Notes: a model not told the origin generated them from the letters alone. Counted from the stretch's first letter, positions 42,136-50,916 are shown. The stretch is 64,000 nt of DNA from Sphingomonas trueperi (GCF_011927635.1 NZ_JAATJB010000014.1:47159-111158), one strand, 5' to 3'. Translations and numbers: made by a program.

Positions 42136-43133
42136 TCGAAGCGGCGATGCTCTGGAACGAGCCCAACAACAAGTCGCATTGGGACCCGGCGATCGACCCC
42201 GACTGGTCGATGTTCGCGCAGCATGTGATCGCGGCGGGCAACGCGATCCGCGCGGTGAACCCCACGCTGCCGCGCGTGCTCGGCGGCATGTCGCCGATCG
42301 ACCCGCACTGGCTGCGGCGGATGGAGGCGCATGGCGCGCTCGAGGCGGTTGATGTGGTCGCCGTCCACGGCTTCCCGCTCGACTGGAACCTGTGGCCGCT
42401 CTCCGCCTGGCCCGACAAGATCGCCGAGATCCAGGCGGTCACCGACAAGCCCGTCTGGGTGACCGAGGTCGGCGTCAGCTCGTTCGGCGCCGAGGAAGTG
42501 CAGGCATTCGGCCTGCGCCGCACGGCGGAGCTTCTGCGCGGGAAGGCGGAACGGGTCTTCTGGTACTCGCTGTTTGACCTGCCGACCAGCTGGGGCGCCG
42601 AGACCCGCCACCGCGAGGCGGAAGGTTCCTCCTATTACCGTCACTTCTATCTCGGCCTGATCCGCGAGGACGGCACGCCCAAGCCTGCGCTCGACGTCTA
42701 TGCCGAGCATGCCGCCGACATCGGGCTGATGCAGTGGTTCCACTTCCACGATCACCGGCTTGACGAGGCGGTGGCGTGGATGAAGCGGCTGGGTACCCGC
42801 CGCATCCGCACCGGGCTCAGCTGGGCGGACAGCTTCCGCGAGAATGCGGTCGACTGGTTCGATCGGCAGATGGAGGCGCTGGCGGACTTCGACGTCACCG
42901 TCACCTTCTGCTTCACCCCCGAGCATCTCGGCATCGCGCCGCACCACACCAGCCCGGCACGCGATCCGCAGGCGTTCGCCGATTTCTGCGCCTGGATGAT
43001 CGATCGCTATGCCGGCACCGCCACCGTGTCGGCGCCGGTCACCCCCCTGGCGCTGGCGACCAGCCAGCCCGAGCTCAACCCCTTGCTGTTCAACCGCGAC
43101 GAGCGTCTCGCCGCCGAGAGGAGGTCCGCCTGA
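42132..43133 (+). CDS. Glycoside-hydrolase-like (beta-xylosidase-type) TIM-barrel protein
   Basis: A 333-residue protein with clan-A glycosidase features. AMLWNEPNNKSHWD near the N-terminus carries the acid/base-type Asn-Glu pair at residues 9-10, and KPVWVTEVGVSS carries the candidate nucleophile Glu. A second, repeated-looking half follows (GLMQWFHFHDHRLDEAVAWM through VTFCFTPEHLGI). No signal peptide is present, so it acts in the cytosol, unusual for a polysaccharide hydrolase; a transglycosidase or intermediate-trimming role is possible. Coupled to both neighbours by overlaps. Confidence 0.75.
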   Translation: MIEAAMLWNEPNNKSHWDPAIDPDWSMFAQHVIAAGNAIRAVNPTLPRVLGGMSPIDPHWLRRMEAHGALEAVDVVAVHGFPLDWNLWPLSAWPDKIAEIQAVTDKPVWVTEVGVSSFGAEEVQAFGLRRTAELLRGKAERVFWYSLFDLPTSWGAETRHREAEGSSYYRHFYLGLIREDGTPKPALDVYAEHAADIGLMQWFHFHDHRLDEAVAWMKRLGTRRIRTGLSWADSFRENAVDWFDRQMEALADFDVTVTFCFTPEHLGIAPHHTSPARDPQAFADFCAWMIDRYAGTATVSAPVTPLALATSQPELNPLLFNRDERLAAERRSA

Positions 43134-44239
43134 TGCTGTCCCCAGATCGCCATGCCATCAATGTCGCGCTTGTGGGCGTGGGCAACTGTGCCAGCTCGCT
43201 GGTGCAAGGCATCGAGCATTACCGCGCCGGCGCCAACGACATGGTCGGGCTGATGCATGCCGAGCTGGGCGGTTATGCCCCCAGCGACATCCGGGTGGTC
43301 GCTGCCTGGGACGTGGACAGCCGCAAGGTGGGGCAGGACGTCGCCGAGGCGATCTTCGCCAAGCCCAACTGCACCGTGGTGTTCTGCGACGAGGTTCGGC
43401 ACACCGGCGCCAAGGTGCGGATGGGCAGGGTGCTGGACGGCGTCGCCGATCACATGGCGAATTATGCGCCGGACCGTACCTTCCTGCTGGGCGACGGTGC
43501 GGAACCGAGCAAGGGCGAGATCGTCCAGGCGCTGCGCGAGACGAACACGCACGTTCTTATGAACTATCTCCCGGTAGGCTCGCAGGCGGCGACCGAATTC
43601 TACGCCGAATGCGCGCTCGAAGCCGGGGTGGCGTTCGTCAACAACATCCCCGTCTTCATCGCCAGCAACCCCGAATGGGCGGCGCGGTTCGAGGCGGCGG
43701 GGGTCCCGATCATCGGCGACGACATCAAGGCGCAGCTCGGCGCGACCATCGTCCACCGCGTGCTGACCGACCTGTTCCGCAAGCGCGGCGTCAAGCTGGA
43801 GCGGACCTACCAGCTCAACACCGGCGGCAACACCGACTTCCTCAACATGCTCAACCGTTCGCGGCTGGCGTCCAAGAAGGAATCGAAGACCGAGGCGGTG
43901 CAGTCGGTCGCCGAGGTGCGGCTGGAAGACGAGAACATCCATGTCGGCCCGAGCGACTATGTCGCGTGGCAGAACGACAACAAGATCTGCTTCCTGCGAA
44001 TGGAAGGCCAGATGTTCGGCGGCGTACCGATGAACCTCGAACTCCGCCTGTCGGTGGAGGACAGCCCGAACAGCGCCGGCGTGGCGATCGACATGATCCG
44101 CTGCGCCAAGCTGGCGCAGGACCGCGGGCTGGGCGGGGCGATCCTTCCGGCGGCGGCATGGTTCTGCAAGCACCCGCCCGAGCAGATGCCGGACGATGAT
44201 GCGTATGCGGCGGTGGAAGCGTTCATCGCGGGGGAGTGA
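43133..44239 (+). CDS. ino1: Myo-inositol-1-phosphate synthase
   Basis: A 368-residue synthase converting glucose-6-phosphate to inositol-1-phosphate with NAD. It has VALVGVGNCASSLVQGIEHY (dinucleotide loop), NYLPVGSQAATEFYAECALE, NNIPVFIASNPEWAARFEAA, and GDDIKAQLGATIVHRVLTDL with the LNTGGNTDFLNML block of the active site. The length is that of the short bacterial enzymes such as mycobacterial Ino1. GAGGAGG precedes the ATG, which overlaps the previous stop as TGATG. It implies that the operon makes an inositol compound, perhaps built into the glycan. Confidence 0.92.
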   Translation: MLSPDRHAINVALVGVGNCASSLVQGIEHYRAGANDMVGLMHAELGGYAPSDIRVVAAWDVDSRKVGQDVAEAIFAKPNCTVVFCDEVRHTGAKVRMGRVLDGVADHMANYAPDRTFLLGDGAEPSKGEIVQALRETNTHVLMNYLPVGSQAATEFYAECALEAGVAFVNNIPVFIASNPEWAARFEAAGVPIIGDDIKAQLGATIVHRVLTDLFRKRGVKLERTYQLNTGGNTDFLNMLNRSRLASKKESKTEAVQSVAEVRLEDENIHVGPSDYVAWQNDNKICFLRMEGQMFGGVPMNLELRLSVEDSPNSAGVAIDMIRCAKLAQDRGLGGAILPAAAWFCKHPPEQMPDDDAYAAVEAFIAGE

Positions 44240-44259
44240 GGGTGGAAGCCTTGCAAATT

Positions 44260-44419
44260 CCTCCCCGGAACGGGGAGGGGGACCGCGCTGCGCAGCAGCG
44301 TGGTGGAGGGGCCGCCGCGCTAGCGGCGGGTTGCCCGGTGGGTTCAGCCGAACCGCGCCTGCGGCGCGGCCCCTCCACCATCCGCTGCGCGGATGGTCCC
44401 CCTCCCCGTGCCGGGGAGG
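44260..44419. repeat. Nested inverted-repeat element (REP/BIME-like)
   Basis: Outer arms at 44260-44284 and 44395-44419 are 25 bases each and differ at one pair (CCTCCCCGGAACGGGGAGGG against its inverse). Inner arms (GTGGTGGAGGGGCCGC near 44299 and its inverse near 44367) nest inside. The element can fold into one long cruciform between the convergent ino1 and DUF1003 genes. It looks like a dispersed intergenic palindrome. Confidence 0.75.
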
Positions 44420-44430
44420 ACTTTAGGGGC

Positions 44431-44958
44431 TCACTCGATCCCCTTTTCCTTCCGGCTCTCGTCGAGCGCGTCGAGTACCTGGACCGGCTGCACATCGGCA
44501 TGGACTTCCACAAAAGCCGGATCGCCCGCCGAAATGTCGAGCTTCTCCGCGATCCGCGCCACCAGGCCCGCAAGCTTGGTCAGCTCATGCTCGGCGAGCA
44601 GGTTGACGTGCAGGTCCAGGTCCGCCCGGCGATCGGCGACTGCCGCCATGCGGTTCTGGCTGATCAGCACGAAGGTCGAGAGGAAGATCGCCTCCACCGA
44701 CGCGACCATCGCCAGCGCGACGAAGGTGGGATCGAAGCGCGGCAGTACGGGCAGCACCCCCAGATTCACCGAAATCCAGACCCCGAAGAGGATAAGATGC
44801 AGCACCACGAACGTCATCGATCCCGTGAAGCGGGTGATCCGATCCGCCACCTTGTCACTGAGCGGTGCGCGCTCGGCATCCTCGCGCTGCCGCGCCGTGA
44901 GGTCTTCGATGTTCTGGCGGAGCGTGGCGCCCATGCCCTGGCGTGGTTCGATCATCAC
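44431..44958 (-). CDS. DUF1003 membrane protein
   Basis: A 175-residue protein of the DUF1003 family. After a polar N-terminus come two membrane helices: MTFVVLHLILFGVWISVNLG and FVALAMVASVEAIFLSTFVL. The conserved SQNRMAAVADRRADLDLHVN follows, then a charged C-terminal helix region (LAEHELTKLAGLVARI). The function of the family is unknown. It lies between the inositol synthase and an MDR dehydrogenase and points the other way, so it is not part of either operon. Confidence 0.88.
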   Translation of the reverse strand: MMIEPRQGMGATLRQNIEDLTARQREDAERAPLSDKVADRITRFTGSMTFVVLHLILFGVWISVNLGVLPVLPRFDPTFVALAMVASVEAIFLSTFVLISQNRMAAVADRRADLDLHVNLLAEHELTKLAGLVARIAEKLDISAGDPAFVEVHADVQPVQVLDALDESRKEKGIE

Positions 44959-45002
44959 GCTCCAACAGAACGTAATATCAATTGGTTGCAGGGAGAGGGC
45001 GC

Positions 45003-45962
45003 ATGATGCGCGCGGCGATCCTCGAAGGGCCGGAGCAGTTCCGGATCGAAACCGCGACGCTGCCCGCGCCCGGCCCGGGCGAGGTGCGGATCCGGCTGGA
45101 AGGCTGCGGCGTGTGCGCCTCCAATGTCGAGCCGTGGCAGGGCCAGCCCTGGAGCCAGTTCCCCGGCGATCCCGGCGGTCTCGGCCATGAAGGCTGGGGC
45201 GAGATCGACGCGGTGGGGGAGGGCGTGGAAGGGCTGATGCCGGGTGACCGGGTCGCCTCGCTCTCCTTCCGCAGCTTTGCCGATTACGACGTGGCGCCGG
45301 CCGACATGGTGGTGAAGCTGCCCGACAGCCTTTCCGGCCAGCCCTTTCCCGGCGAGCCCTTGGGCTGCGCGTTCAACATCTTCCGTCGCAGCGACATCCG
45401 CGCAGGGCAGACCGTGGCGATCATCGGCATCGGCTTTCTCGGCGCGGTGCTGACCAAGCTGGCCAGCGATGCGGGCGCGCGGGTGATCGCGATTTCGCGG
45501 CGGCAGGAATCGCTCGATCTCGCCAAGCGCTACGGGGCGGCCGAGACGATCCCGATGCACGATCACTACGCAATCATCGATGCGGTGAAGGCCCTGACCG
45601 GGGACGCGATGTGCGCGCGGGTGATCGAGGCGGTCGGCAAGCAATGGCCGCTGGATCTGGCGGGCGAGCTGGTCGGCTTCGGCGGCAAGCTGGTCGTCGC
45701 GGGCTACCACCAGGATGGGCCGCGCCAGGTCAACATGCAGGGCTGGAACTGGAAGGGCATCGACGTGATCAACGCGCACGAACGCGACCCCGCTATACAG
45801 ATGCAGGGCCTGCGCGAGGCGGTGGATGCGGTGGCGACTGGACGGCTCGACCCTGCGCCGCTCTATACGCATCGCTATGCGCTGGAGGAACTGGGCGAGG
45901 CGCTGGCGGCAACCCGCGACAAGCCCGAGCATTTCGTCAAGGCGCTGGTGATGTTCCGATGA
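45003..45962 (+). CDS. MDR-family (alcohol dehydrogenase-like) oxidoreductase
   Basis: A 319-residue medium-chain dehydrogenase/reductase. The N-lobe has GCGVCASNVEPW and GGLGHEGWGEI, where C and HE would bind a catalytic zinc; the four-cysteine structural zinc loop is absent. VAIIGIGFLGAVLTKLASDA is the NAD(P) loop. The ATG at 45003 (alternative 45006) follows GGGAGAGGG. It overlaps the Gfo/Idh/MocA gene by four bases, so both work in one pathway, likely oxidation of a polyol, sugar or cyclitol tied to the neighbouring glycan genes. Confidence 0.85.
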   Translation: MMRAAILEGPEQFRIETATLPAPGPGEVRIRLEGCGVCASNVEPWQGQPWSQFPGDPGGLGHEGWGEIDAVGEGVEGLMPGDRVASLSFRSFADYDVAPADMVVKLPDSLSGQPFPGEPLGCAFNIFRRSDIRAGQTVAIIGIGFLGAVLTKLASDAGARVIAISRRQESLDLAKRYGAAETIPMHDHYAIIDAVKALTGDAMCARVIEAVGKQWPLDLAGELVGFGGKLVVAGYHQDGPRQVNMQGWNWKGIDVINAHERDPAIQMQGLREAVDAVATGRLDPAPLYTHRYALEELGEALAATRDKPEHFVKALVMFR

Positions 45963-46933
45963 GGCCGCGCGTAGGATTCCTCGGCACCGGCTGGATCGGT
46001 CGCCACCGGATGGAGGCGATCCTCGCCACCGGTGCGATCGAGGCGGCCGCCTTCGCCGATCCGTCGCGAGAATGCGCCGAGCAGGCGCGGGCGCTGGCAC
46101 CGAACGCGCGGGCGGTCGACGGGCTGGAGGCGATGCTGGAGCTCGGCCTCGACGGCATCGTCATCGCCACGCCCAGCGCGCTGCACGCGGAGCAGAGCAT
46201 CCGCGCCTTGGAAGCAGGCGCGGCAGTGTTCTGCCAGAAGCCGCTGGGCCGCACCGCCGACGAAGTGGACGCCGTGATCGCGGCTGCGCGAACCGCCGAC
46301 CGCCTCCTGGGCGTCGATCTCTCCTATCGGCATACCGAGGGCATGCGCGCGATCGCCAAGCTGGTGCAGGGCGGGGCGCTCGGCCATGTCTTCGCGGTCG
46401 ATCTGGTGTTCCACAACGCTTATGGGCCGGACAAGCCGTGGTTCTACGATCCGGCGCAGTCGGGCGGCGGCTGCGTGATCGATCTGGGCGTGCATCTGGT
46501 AGACCTGGCGCTGTGGACGCTGGGCTTTCCGGCGGTGGACGGGGTGTCGGCGTCGCTGCGTGCACAGGGGCAGCCGCTCGGCGCGATGCAGGTAGAGGAC
46601 TATGCCACCGCCGCGTTCCGGGCGGGCGACACCGATGTGCGGCTCGCCTGCTCGTGGCGGGTGCATGCGGGAACCGACGCGGAGATCTCGGCGGTGTTCT
46701 ACGGCACCGAGGGCGGGGCGGCGCTGCGGAATGTCGGCGGCAGCTTCTACGATTTCGTCGCGGAGCGATTTACCGGCACCTCCAAGACGGTGCTGGCGAG
46801 CCCGCCGGATGCATGGGGCGGCCGGGCGGCTGCAGCCTGGGCGGAGCAACTGGCACGTTCGCCGCGCTTCGATCCGGAGGCCGCGCATTTGGCGCGCTCG
46901 GCCGAGGTGTTGGATCGGATCTACGGGCGGTAA
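45959..46933 (+). CDS. Gfo/Idh/MocA-family oxidoreductase
   Basis: A 324-residue sugar/inositol dehydrogenase-like protein. VGFLGTGWIGRHRMEAIL binds NAD(P); FCQKPLGRTADEVDAVI holds the catalytic Lys of the EKP-type motif with Gln in place of Glu; GGGCVIDLGVHLVDLALWTL contains the conserved Asp and His. The family includes inositol 2-dehydrogenase and UDP-sugar 3-oxidases. With the adjacent MDR gene and inositol synthase nearby, cyclitol or sugar oxidation is likely. ATGA overlap with the MDR gene. Confidence 0.87.
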   Translation: MRPRVGFLGTGWIGRHRMEAILATGAIEAAAFADPSRECAEQARALAPNARAVDGLEAMLELGLDGIVIATPSALHAEQSIRALEAGAAVFCQKPLGRTADEVDAVIAAARTADRLLGVDLSYRHTEGMRAIAKLVQGGALGHVFAVDLVFHNAYGPDKPWFYDPAQSGGGCVIDLGVHLVDLALWTLGFPAVDGVSASLRAQGQPLGAMQVEDYATAAFRAGDTDVRLACSWRVHAGTDAEISAVFYGTEGGAALRNVGGSFYDFVAERFTGTSKTVLASPPDAWGGRAAAAWAEQLARSPRFDPEAAHLARSAEVLDRIYGR

Positions 46934-46940
46934 GGCCATT

Positions 46941-46959
46941 CCCTCCCCACGCGGGAGGG
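46941..46959. repeat. Short GC hairpin, partial copy of the intergenic repeat
   Basis: CCCTCCC at 46941-46947 and GGGAGGG at 46953-46959 form a 7-bp hairpin of the same wording as the element at 44260-44419. It follows the Gfo/Idh/MocA stop by seven bases and has no T tract, so I treat it as a repeat fragment, not a terminator. Confidence 0.4.
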
Positions 46960-47086
46960 GGACTATTGGTCCACCGTCCGCCGCGCGCCGAGCTGCGCCT
47001 AACCCACGTTACTTTCAACAATTCTTGCAACCCGTGCCGCTGCCGGTGGTTACCTTCTGCACCTCCCAACTGCAGGAGACTGGATC

Positions 47087-47236
47087 ATGGGCACCCCGCC
47101 GAACGATCCCGAGGCGCGCGACGAACAGCGCGACCCCGGCTCGACCGAGACCAACCCCGCCGCCATCTCGACCCCGGCACCCGCCGAGGGCGACGACGAT
47201 CTTCCCCCGAAGCTGCCCGGTTCGCCGCAGGGCTGA
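47087..47236 (+). CDS. Small Pro/Asp-rich protein, 49 residues
   Basis: An ATG with AGGAG eight bases upstream opens a 49-codon frame rich in Pro, Asp, Glu and Thr (starts MGTPPNDPEARDEQRDPGS, ends DDLPPKLPGSPQG). It is disordered by composition with no signal or membrane segment. The SRPBCC gene begins 18 bases after its stop with GGAGG, which supports a shared mRNA. Function unknown. Confidence 0.55.
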   Translation: MGTPPNDPEARDEQRDPGSTETNPAAISTPAPAEGDDDLPPKLPGSPQG

Positions 47237-47254
47237 ACCGCCAACGGAGGCATT

Positions 47255-47848
47255 ATGGCCGACACGATGAACCGCGCGTCGAAGGACGACGCGCCGCTGA
47301 GTACTGCCAACAAGGAATCGCAGGCGATCGACGAGGCGACTGACGGCCTGATCGTCCAGCGCGGCGACAAGCTCGTCGCGCGTGCGGTGACGATCAATCG
47401 CCCGCGTGCCGAACTCTACGCCTTCTGGCGTGATTTCAGCAACCTGCCGCCGATCCTCGACAATGTCGTGCGCATCGACGTGCTCGATCGCGAGCGTAGT
47501 CACTGGGTGGTGAAGGCTCCCGCCGGCGGCACGGTCGAATGGGACTCCCGCATCACCGAGGATCGCGAAGGCGAACTGATCGCCTGGGCCTCGGAAGATG
47601 GCGCCGACATCCCCAATAGCGGCCGCATCGAGTTCCGCGATGCCGGCGCGCGGGGCACCGTGGTCGTCGCGACGATCAACTATGCCCAGCCGGGCGGGAC
47701 GATCGGCCGCGTGATCTCGCGCATCTTCCAGCGCGAGCCGAAGATGCAGGCGCAGCGCGACCTGCGCCGCTTCAAGCAACTCATGGAAACCGGCGAGATC
47801 GCAACCTCGTCCCGCACCCAGCAACAGCTCGAGGAGGAGCGGAACTGA
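47255..47848 (+). CDS. SRPBCC (START-like) domain protein
   Basis: A 197-residue protein of the polyketide-cyclase/dehydrase-like SRPBCC fold: VARAVTINRPRAELYAFWRD then FSNLPPILDNVVRIDVLD, and HWVVKAPAGGTVEWDSRITE. A polar N-terminal tail of about 35 residues precedes it. Such domains bind hydrophobic ligands in a deep pocket; no catalytic residues can be named. The start of the zinc dehydrogenase overlaps its last base. Confidence 0.85.
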   Translation: MADTMNRASKDDAPLSTANKESQAIDEATDGLIVQRGDKLVARAVTINRPRAELYAFWRDFSNLPPILDNVVRIDVLDRERSHWVVKAPAGGTVEWDSRITEDREGELIAWASEDGADIPNSGRIEFRDAGARGTVVVATINYAQPGGTIGRVISRIFQREPKMQAQRDLRRFKQLMETGEIATSSRTQQQLEEERN

Positions 47849-49038
47849 TGCGCGCACTCACCTGGCACGGCAAGCACGACGTCCGCGTGGACTCGGTCCC
47901 CGATCCCGAGATCCTCAACCCGCGCGACGCGATCATCAAGATCACCTCGACTGCGATCTGCGGATCGGACCTCCACCTTTATGACGGCTATATACCGACG
48001 ATGATGGCCGGCGACATCCTCGGCCATGAGTTCATGGGCGAGGTGGTCGAAACCGGCGCGCGCTCGACGCTCAAGAAGGGGCAGCGCGTGGTGGTGCCGT
48101 TCACCATTGCCTGCGGCTCCTGCTACCATTGCGGCAAGCACCAATATTCGGGCTGCGAGAACGGGCTGCCCGCGGACAACCAGGACATCGGCCAGGAGCT
48201 GTACGGCCAGCCGATGGCTGGGCTGTTCGGGTACAGCCACCTGACCGGCGGCTATGCAGGCGGCCAGGCGGAATATGTCCGCGTGCCGTTCAGCGACGTC
48301 GGCCCGATCGTGATTCCGGACGGGATCGAGGACGAGAAGGTGCTGTTCCTGTCGGACATCCTGCCCACCGGCTGGATGGCGGCGGAAAATGCCGAAATCG
48401 AACCCGGCGACATCGTCGCGGTCTGGGGCTGCGGTCCGGTCGGCCTGTTCGCGGTACAGTCGGCGTTCCTGATGGGGGCCGAGCGCGTGATCGCGATCGA
48501 CCATTTCCCCCGCCGCCTCGAACTCGCCCGCCGCTTCGGCGCCGAGACGATCAACTTCGAGGAAACCGACACCGCCGCCGCGCTGTTCGAGATGACCGGC
48601 GGCATCGGCCCCGATGCGGTGATCGACAGCGTCGGCCTGGAGGCGCACGGCTTCTTCGTCGACAACGTGCTCGACCAGATCAAGAAGTCGACCTTCCTCG
48701 GCACCGATCGCATCCACTCGATCCGCCAGGCGATCCTCGCCTGTCGCAAGGGCGGTCGCGTCTCGATGCCGGCCGTCTATGGCGGTTTCGTCGACAAGTT
48801 TCCGCTCGGCGCGCTGATGGAGAAGGGGCTGACACTCAAGACCGGCCAGACCCATGTCCAGCATTACATGCCCGCGCTGCTCAACGCGATCATGGAAGGG
48901 AAGATCGATACCACCTTCCTGATCAGCCACACGCTGCCGCTCGAGCAGGCCCCGCAGGGGTACAAGATGTTCCATGACAACCAGAACGAAGTGACCAAGG
49001 TCGTGCTGAAGCCCGGCATGGCGCTCGCGGCCGAATAA
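47848..49038 (+). CDS. Zinc-dependent alcohol/formaldehyde-dehydrogenase-like MDR enzyme
   Basis: A 396-residue MDR enzyme. Catalytic zinc ligands C38 and H60-E61 lie in TAICGSDLHLYDGYIP and ILGHEFMGEV. The structural zinc loop has C89, C92, C95 and C103 (ACGSCYHCGKHQYSGCENG). VAVWGCGPVGLFAVQSAFLM binds NAD. An insertion after the zinc loop (about 105-135) resembles glutathione-independent formaldehyde dehydrogenases. It is translationally coupled to the SRPBCC gene and followed after 14 bases by an SDR gene; the three likely detoxify or convert small aldehydes, which is inference. Confidence 0.88.
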   Translation: MRALTWHGKHDVRVDSVPDPEILNPRDAIIKITSTAICGSDLHLYDGYIPTMMAGDILGHEFMGEVVETGARSTLKKGQRVVVPFTIACGSCYHCGKHQYSGCENGLPADNQDIGQELYGQPMAGLFGYSHLTGGYAGGQAEYVRVPFSDVGPIVIPDGIEDEKVLFLSDILPTGWMAAENAEIEPGDIVAVWGCGPVGLFAVQSAFLMGAERVIAIDHFPRRLELARRFGAETINFEETDTAAALFEMTGGIGPDAVIDSVGLEAHGFFVDNVLDQIKKSTFLGTDRIHSIRQAILACRKGGRVSMPAVYGGFVDKFPLGALMEKGLTLKTGQTHVQHYMPALLNAIMEGKIDTTFLISHTLPLEQAPQGYKMFHDNQNEVTKVVLKPGMALAAE

Positions 49039-49052
49039 GGAGGCAAGGCAAT

Positions 49053-49832
49053 ATGGCGAACAAATTTGCGATCGTGACCGGTGCCTCGAGCGGCATCGGC
49101 CTGGAACTGGCGCGGCTCGCGGCACGCGACGGCTATGACCTTCTGGTGGTGGCGGATACCCCGCTTGTCGATGCCGCAGCGGCGCTGAAGGACGAGGGCG
49201 TCGACGTGCAGTCGGTCGAAACCGACCTGTCGACCATCGAGGGCGTCGACCGGCTGCTGGCGGCCGCCGGCGGGCGGCGGGTGGACCTGCTCTGCGCCAA
49301 TGCCGGCCATGGGCTGGGCGGCGGCTTCCTCGATCAGGACGTTTCCGAATGGCGACACGTGATCGACACCAACATCACCGGCACCGTCTATCTGCTGCAG
49401 AAGGTGCTGCGCCAGATGCGCGACGCAGGCGAAGGCAAGGTGCTGATCACCGGCTCGATCGCGGGCTGGATCCCGGGCAGCTTCCAAGCGGTGTATAACG
49501 GCTCCAAGGCGTTCGTGGACAATTTCGCCGCGGCGATCCGCAACGAGCTCAAGGAGGTGAAGGGCATCACCATCACCACCTTGCTGCCGGGACCGGTCGA
49601 GACCGAGTTCTTCGAGCGTGCCGGCATGATGGACACCAAGGTCGGCCAGAGCGAGAGCAAGTCCGATCCGGCCGATGTCGCCAAGGACGGCTGGACGGCG
49701 TTGATGAAGGGGACGGACAACATCGTTTCCGGCCTGTCCAACAAGCTGCAGGTCGCCGGCGCCGGCGTGCTGCCGCAATCGGTGACCGCCGAGCAGCACC
49801 GCAAGATCGCCGAGCCCGGCAGCGGCGAATGA
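49053..49832 (+). CDS. Short-chain dehydrogenase/reductase
   Basis: A 259-residue classical SDR: AIVTGASSGIGLELARLAAR (cofactor), CANAGHGLGG, LITGSIAGWIPGSFQAVYNG followed by SK (catalytic Ser-Tyr-Lys), and LPGPVETEFFERAG. The C-terminal tail is polar. AAGGAGGCAAGGCA stands before the ATG. Substrate not resolvable; grouped with the preceding zinc dehydrogenase. Confidence 0.88.
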   Translation: MANKFAIVTGASSGIGLELARLAARDGYDLLVVADTPLVDAAAALKDEGVDVQSVETDLSTIEGVDRLLAAAGGRRVDLLCANAGHGLGGGFLDQDVSEWRHVIDTNITGTVYLLQKVLRQMRDAGEGKVLITGSIAGWIPGSFQAVYNGSKAFVDNFAAAIRNELKEVKGITITTLLPGPVETEFFERAGMMDTKVGQSESKSDPADVAKDGWTALMKGTDNIVSGLSNKLQVAGAGVLPQSVTAEQHRKIAEPGSGE

Positions 49833-49907
49833 CTGAGGCGGCCGGGCAGTTGCCAGCCCGGCCCCGATAATGCCATGGCATCCCGCTCAGGATGGGAGAG
49901 GGGTGCC

Positions 49908-50750
49908 ATGCGTCTCAGGTCGCTGTTGTTCGTGCCGGGCGATCGGCCGGAGCGCTTCGCCAAGGCGGCGGCGAGCGGTGCCGATGCGCTGATCCTCGAC
50001 CTCGAGGATTCGGTGGTGGCGGACCGGAAGGACTTCGCCCGTGATGCCATCGCTGAATGGCTCGCCGAGGCGGCCGACACACCCTGCTTCGTTCGGGTTA
50101 ATCCGCTCGGGACCCCCGCGATCGTCGACGACCTCGCCGCCATCGCCGGGAGCCGCCCGGCGGGGCTGGTACTCCCCAAGGCAGACGGCGCTGCGGCCAT
50201 CCGCACGCTGGTGGCACTGGTCGCCCAGGCAGGCGCCGCGTGCCCGCCGATCCTCCCCATCGCCACCGAAACGCCCGCCGCGCTGTTCCACCTCGGCAGC
50301 TATGGCGAAGTCGCGGCGCATCTCGCCGGGCTCACCTGGGGCGCGGAGGATCTGCCGGCGGCAATCGGTGCCGCCAGCGCGCGGGAGGAGGATGGCGGCT
50401 ATACCGCGCCCTTCGCGATGGTGCGCGCGCTGGCGCTGTTCGCCGCCCATGCCGCGGGAGCCGCGGCGATCGAGACGGTCTATCCCGACATTGCCGATAT
50501 CGACGGGCTTTCTGCCTATGTCGCGCGCGGCCGCCGCGACGGATTCACCGGCATGCTCGCGATTCACCCGGCGCAGATCGAGCCGATCAACCGTGGATTT
50601 ACCCCGAGCGAGGCCGAAATCGCTGCGGCGGAGGAAATCGTACAGGCATTTCGTGCCCATCCCGAGGCGGGGGCGCTGCGGCTGAACGGCCGGATGATCG
50701 ACCGCCCGCATCTCGAACAGGCGCGCCGTTTGTTAGCGCGCGCGGAATAG
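49908..50750 (+). CDS. CitE/HpcH-family CoA-ester lyase
   Basis: A 280-residue TIM-barrel lyase: RSLLFVPGDRPERFAKAAAS (start region), ADALILDLEDSVVADRKDFA with the metal-binding Asp/Glu, CFVRVNPLGTP, ILPIATETPAALF, and GLTWGAEDLPAAIG. The C-terminal GFTGMLAIHPAQIEPINRGF is typical of (3S)-malyl-CoA/beta-methylmalyl-CoA or citramalyl-CoA lyase relatives. The ATG at 49908 follows GGGAGAGG; an in-frame ATG at 49875 lacks a binding site. It cleaves or forms C-C bonds in CoA thioesters; substrate unknown. Confidence 0.88.
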   Translation: MRLRSLLFVPGDRPERFAKAAASGADALILDLEDSVVADRKDFARDAIAEWLAEAADTPCFVRVNPLGTPAIVDDLAAIAGSRPAGLVLPKADGAAAIRTLVALVAQAGAACPPILPIATETPAALFHLGSYGEVAAHLAGLTWGAEDLPAAIGAASAREEDGGYTAPFAMVRALALFAAHAAGAAAIETVYPDIADIDGLSAYVARGRRDGFTGMLAIHPAQIEPINRGFTPSEAEIAAAEEIVQAFRAHPEAGALRLNGRMIDRPHLEQARRLLARAE

Positions 50751-50916
50751 CGCTGCCCGCCCCGCAGCCGCCGATGTAACCCGTTTCAGTCCGACAGCTT
50801 GTTGCGCTGCAATGAAGCTTGCAAGTTTGTTGCACGGGTGAAAGCTAATTACGGGCTGTAACATCGAAAACACACCGGCGGACAAAATCAAACCTGTCGG
50901 ACAGCTTCGTGTTTCA

